The notes under the pieces were generated by a model. The model saw only the letters and a program-made list of their open reading frames with translations. It was not told where the DNA came from and did not search any database. The position numbers and the translations under genes are program-made. From assembly GCF_946479975.1 (NCBI RefSeq), contig NZ_CAMLIX010000181.1, positions 1 to 10,346 on the forward strand: DNA of 10,346 nucleotides, read 5' to 3'. This DNA is from an uncultured Flavobacterium sp. (lineage in GTDB: Bacteria; Bacteroidota; Bacteroidia; Flavobacteriales; Flavobacteriaceae). This document shows, one piece after another, positions 5,616 through 10,346 of the stretch (position 1 is its first letter; each line of letters opens with the position of its first letter).

Positions 5616-5654
5616 AAAAAACTCGTTTCATGTTATTTGAAACGAGTTTTTTTT
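5616..5654 (+). terminator. Intrinsic terminator of rplS
   Basis: A hairpin with arms around ACTCGTTTCA (5621-5630) and TGAAACGAGT (5638-5647) has a 7-nt loop and is followed by T8 (5647-5654). The preceding run of A extends the stem. It closes the rplS transcript. Confidence 0.9.
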
Positions 5655-5794
5655 ATGTTCTTTTTTAACCACTGTCAAAACTGTAATTTTTTAATATCAA
5701 AATCATCGATTTAGCAATATTAAGAGCGTGAAATAACAATCTGTTAATTTCTGCTTTTCTGATCAAAACTCAACCGATTTCGTTGCGATTTTAT

Positions 5795-5802
5795 TATATT
5801 TG
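5795..5802 (+). promoter_or_regulatory. Candidate -7 box (TATATTTG) for isocitrate dehydrogenase
   Basis: TATATTTG matches TAnnTTTG and lies 75 nt upstream of the ATG, giving a leader of about 70 nt. No TTG occurs at the 19-bp distance. The leader holds two short hairpins, GCTCA-TTT-TGAGC (5807-5819) and ATCGT-N9-ACGAT (5836-5854), and then an A11 tract (5863-5873) just before the start codon. The rest of the 223-nt spacer after the rplS terminator shows no gene. Confidence 0.5.
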
Positions 5803-5850
5803 CTCCGCTCATTTTGAGCCGAATATATCTTTTACATCGTTAACTCCTGA

Positions 5851-8094
<2,244 letters not shown>

Positions 8095-8126
8095 TAATTC
8101 AGAATACAACTGTATTTCTCAATAAC

Positions 8127-8160
8127 AAAAAGGACAACTCTCAAAGGTTGTCCTTTTTTT
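8127..8160 (+). terminator. Intrinsic terminator of isocitrate dehydrogenase
   Basis: Arms AAAAAGGACAAC (8127-8138) and GTTGTCC plus T7 (8147-8160) pair around an 8-nt loop. It starts 32 nt after the stop codon and has the classical GC stem and T-tract. Confidence 0.9.
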
Positions 8161-8177
8161 ATCTTAACTTATGTTTA
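8148..8177 (+). promoter_or_regulatory. Candidate promoter of the TonB-dependent receptor (TTG-19-TATGTTTA)
   Basis: TTG at 8148-8150 and TATGTTTA at 8170-8177 have exactly the 19-bp spacing of Bacteroidota promoters, with one mismatch at the last position of the -7 box. The -33 element lies inside the right arm of the preceding terminator. The predicted leader is about 55 nt. Confidence 0.35.
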
Positions 8178-8238
8178 ACAGTAGTTTCTTCATAATGTAT
8201 AATAAGAATTGTTAACTATGTAAATCAAAATCAATGCA

Positions 8239-10346
8239 ATGATTACAAAAAATACATGCACATTTTTTATTTTTATTTTAACGATTTTCACCTCATTTGC
8301 ACAGGAAAAATTTACTTTAAGCGGTACTGTTACTGACAGCAAAAACAACGAAACTCTAATTGGAGTTTCTATTTATATTCCTTCTCTAAAAATAGGAACT
8401 ACTACAAACGAATACGGATTTTATTCGCTCTCTGCTCCACAGGGAGAATATGAAATCGAAATTAGTTATCCTGGTTATCAAATTATTCAAAAAAATATTG
8501 TTTTAAATCAGAATACAAAAAGCAATTTTTCAATAAAAGAAGGCGGAGAAGAACTTCAAGAAGTTGTAATTACAGAAAATAAAGGGAAAATAAATGTCAA
8601 ATCGCCTGAAATGAGCGTTAATAAACTCTCGATTTCAACGATAAAAAAAATGCCCGTTGTTTTAGGAGAAGTTGACGTTTTAAAATCAATTTTATTACTT
8701 CCGGGCGTGACCAATGCCGGCGAAGGTGCTTCTGGGTTTAATGTACGCGGAGGCGGTGCAGATCAAAATTTAATTCTTTTAGACGAAGCTACGATATTTA
8801 ATTCTTCTCACGTTTTTGGATTTTTCTCTGTTTTTAATCCTGATGCTATTAAAGATTTAAAATTGTATAAAGGAGGAATTCCAGCACGCTACGGCGGAAG
8901 AGCTTCTTCTGTTTTAGACATTTACCAAAAAGATGGAAGCAGTAAAGATTTCCATATGAATGGCGGTATCGGTTTAATTTCAAGTCGACTGCTTGCTGAA
9001 GGTCCGATTGTAAAAGACAAAGGTTCTTTTTTAATTGGAGGAAGAGCTTCGTATGCTCATTTGTTTCTAAAACTTTCTCAAGACAACAAAGATAACAGCG
9101 CTTATTTTTACGATTTAAATACAAAATTAAGCTACAAACTCAACGATAACAACAGTTTATATTTGTCTGGTTATTTTGGACGCGATGTTTTCAGACTCAA
9201 CAAAAGCTTCAGTAATACGTACGGAAATTCTATTTTAAATTTGAGATGGAATCATTTATATTCTGATAAATTATTCTCCAATCTTTCCTTAATCTACAGC
9301 GATTATTATTACGGATTAGATCTTGATTTTGTTGGTTTTAAATGGGATTCTGGCATCAAAAACTACAATATCAAATATGATTTCAAACATTATATTTCAG
9401 ATAAATTAAAACTGAATTATGGTTTAAACGGAACTTATTACGAATTTAATCCTGGAACCATAAAACCAACTGGCGAAGATTCTGGAATTAATCCCGATCA
9501 ATTGGATAAAAAATATGCTTTTGAACCTTCTGTTTATGTTGATGCAGAAAGTCAGATTTCGAACAAAATCAATATTTCATACGGATTGCGCTACAGCCTT
9601 TTTTACAGATTAGGCGCGTCTACGGTTAATTATTACAACAATAATCAAACGGTAACTTTTAATACGGATATGCAGATTTACGAAAAAGGCATTCCAACTT
9701 CAACACAATATTTCAGTAAGAATAAAGTCATTCAAAGTTATGATAATTTAGAACCTCGTTTTTCTATTTCGTATCAATTAAATGAAGATCAAGCCTTAAA
9801 AGCAAGTTATAATAGAATGGCGCAATATCTTCAGTTAATCTCAAACACTTCCTCGCCTACTCCATTAGACGTGTGGATGCCGAGTGACAAATACATCAAA
9901 CCGCAGCTTGCCGATCAAGTCGCTTTGGGTTATTTTAGAAATATTTATAACGCGGATTATTCACTAGAAGTAGAAACCTATTATAAGGAGATTCAAAATA
10001 GATTAGATTATATTGATGGAGCCGATTTAATTGCCAATAATGCCATTGAACAAGTGATTTTAAATGGAAAAATGAGATCCTATGGCTTAGAAATCATGGT
10101 CAAGAAAAATACCGGTAAATTTAACGGATGGATTTCATACACCATATCAAGATCAGAACAGCAAACACCAGGAAGAACTCCAGAAGAAATAGGAATCAAC
10201 AACGGAAAATGGTACACATCTGCTTATGATAAAACGCATAATTTAGCCATCACATCAGCTTACAATTTAAATGAAAAATGGTCATTTGGAGCTAACTTTG
10301 CTTTACAATCTGGACAGCCTGTTTCGTATCCAAACGGTCAATATGA
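8239..10346 (+). CDS. TonB-dependent outer-membrane receptor (3' end outside window)
   Basis: The frame is open from the ATG at 8239 to the right edge (702 codons), so the C-terminal barrel is missing. Residues 1-21 are a Sec signal peptide ending T-S-F-A before Q22. Residues 23 to about 100 form a CarboxypepD_reg-like domain (L27-S-G-T-V-T-D-S, L-I-G-V-S-I, T-N-E-Y-G-F-Y-S-L). E105-L-Q-E-V-V-I-T-E is the linker typical of Bacteroidota receptors. The plug spans about 130-230, with M138-P-V-V-L-G-E-V-D-V-L-K, L-P155-G-V...F-N-V-R-G-G-G-A-D-Q and G212-G-I-P-A-R-Y-G-G-R-A-S-S-V-L-D-I. The remainder is aromatic-rich alternating beta-barrel strands. Substrates are taken up at the expense of the TonB-ExbBD proton-motive force. 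No SusD partner is visible, so the ligand is unknown. The ATG at 8234 is rejected because it meets TGA after one codon. Confidence 0.93.
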   Translation, partial: MITKNTCTFFIFILTIFTSFAQEKFTLSGTVTDSKNNETLIGVSIYIPSLKIGTTTNEYGFYSLSAPQGEYEIEISYPGYQIIQKNIVLNQNTKSNFSIKEGGEELQEVVITENKGKINVKSPEMSVNKLSISTIKKMPVVLGEVDVLKSILLLPGVTNAGEGASGFNVRGGGADQNLILLDEATIFNSSHVFGFFSVFNPDAIKDLKLYKGGIPARYGGRASSVLDIYQKDGSSKDFHMNGGIGLISSRLLAEGPIVKDKGSFLIGGRASYAHLFLKLSQDNKDNSAYFYDLNTKLSYKLNDNNSLYLSGYFGRDVFRLNKSFSNTYGNSILNLRWNHLYSDKLFSNLSLIYSDYYYGLDLDFVGFKWDSGIKNYNIKYDFKHYISDKLKLNYGLNGTYYEFNPGTIKPTGEDSGINPDQLDKKYAFEPSVYVDAESQISNKINISYGLRYSLFYRLGASTVNYYNNNQTVTFNTDMQIYEKGIPTSTQYFSKNKVIQSYDNLEPRFSISYQLNEDQALKASYNRMAQYLQLISNTSSPTPLDVWMPSDKYIKPQLADQVALGYFRNIYNADYSLEVETYYKEIQNRLDYIDGADLIANNAIEQVILNGKMRSYGLEIMVKKNTGKFNGWISYTISRSEQQTPGRTPEEIGINNGKWYTSAYDKTHNLAITSAYNLNEKWSFGANFALQSGQPVSYPNGQY

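Noticed and set aside
5499..5714. Plus-strand open frame overlapping the end of rplS
   Set aside because: It is an out-of-frame reading of rplS that continues through the terminator hairpin; no start context or family resemblance.
8849..9124. Minus-strand open frame inside the TonB-dependent receptor
   Set aside because: It lies opposite the plug and barrel coding region, which is continuous with strong motifs; its translation has no recognisable domain.

Overview
The window looks like chromosomal DNA of a Flavobacterium-type member of the Bacteroidota. The DNA is AT-rich. Several genes are preceded by the phylum's TAnnTTTG -7 promoter box, in one case with a TTG -33 element 19 bp upstream. 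Start codons mostly lack a Shine-Dalgarno sequence. The gene content (lipoproteins, a CarboxypepD_reg/TonB-dependent receptor, monomeric isocitrate dehydrogenase) also fits. No plasmid, phage or IS genes, no CRISPR array and no tRNA/rRNA genes were seen.

Region 1 (1-2841, all minus strand) is a compact, probably co-transcribed set read right to left. In order it holds an NADPH-dependent FMN reductase-like flavoprotein, a Tat-exported sugar-phosphate isomerase/epimerase-like TIM barrel, an archaemetzincin-type zinc metallopeptidase carried as a lipoprotein, a KdgF-type cupin, and the first 20 codons of what may be an MFS transporter cut by the window edge. The first four are separated by 29 nt, a 1-nt overlap and 9 nt. 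A 112-nt gap with a long inverted repeat precedes the possible transporter. KdgF and a transporter suggest uronate or other sugar-acid handling, but there is no lyase or SusCD pair here to name a polysaccharide.

Region 2 (2842-3516) has a minus-strand terminator hairpin, a small BamE/SmpA-like lipoprotein gene, and a divergent spacer to trmD.

Region 3 (3517-5654) contains the housekeeping genes trmD (tRNA m1G37 methyltransferase) and rplS (ribosomal protein L19). Between them, on the opposite strand, lies an unrecognised 246-aa protein gene, with a hairpin-forming inverted repeat on each side. rplS has the best promoter in the window, a roughly 70-nt leader that could be autoregulatory, and a strong intrinsic terminator.

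Region 4 (5655-10346) has the gene for the monomeric NADP-dependent isocitrate dehydrogenase with its own terminator. It is followed by a TonB-dependent outer-membrane receptor that runs off the right edge.

I see no clear new multi-gene system. The most interesting leads are the lipoprotein archaemetzincin and its operon, the rplS leader, the minus-strand gene splitting trmD from rplS, and several long intergenic inverted repeats.
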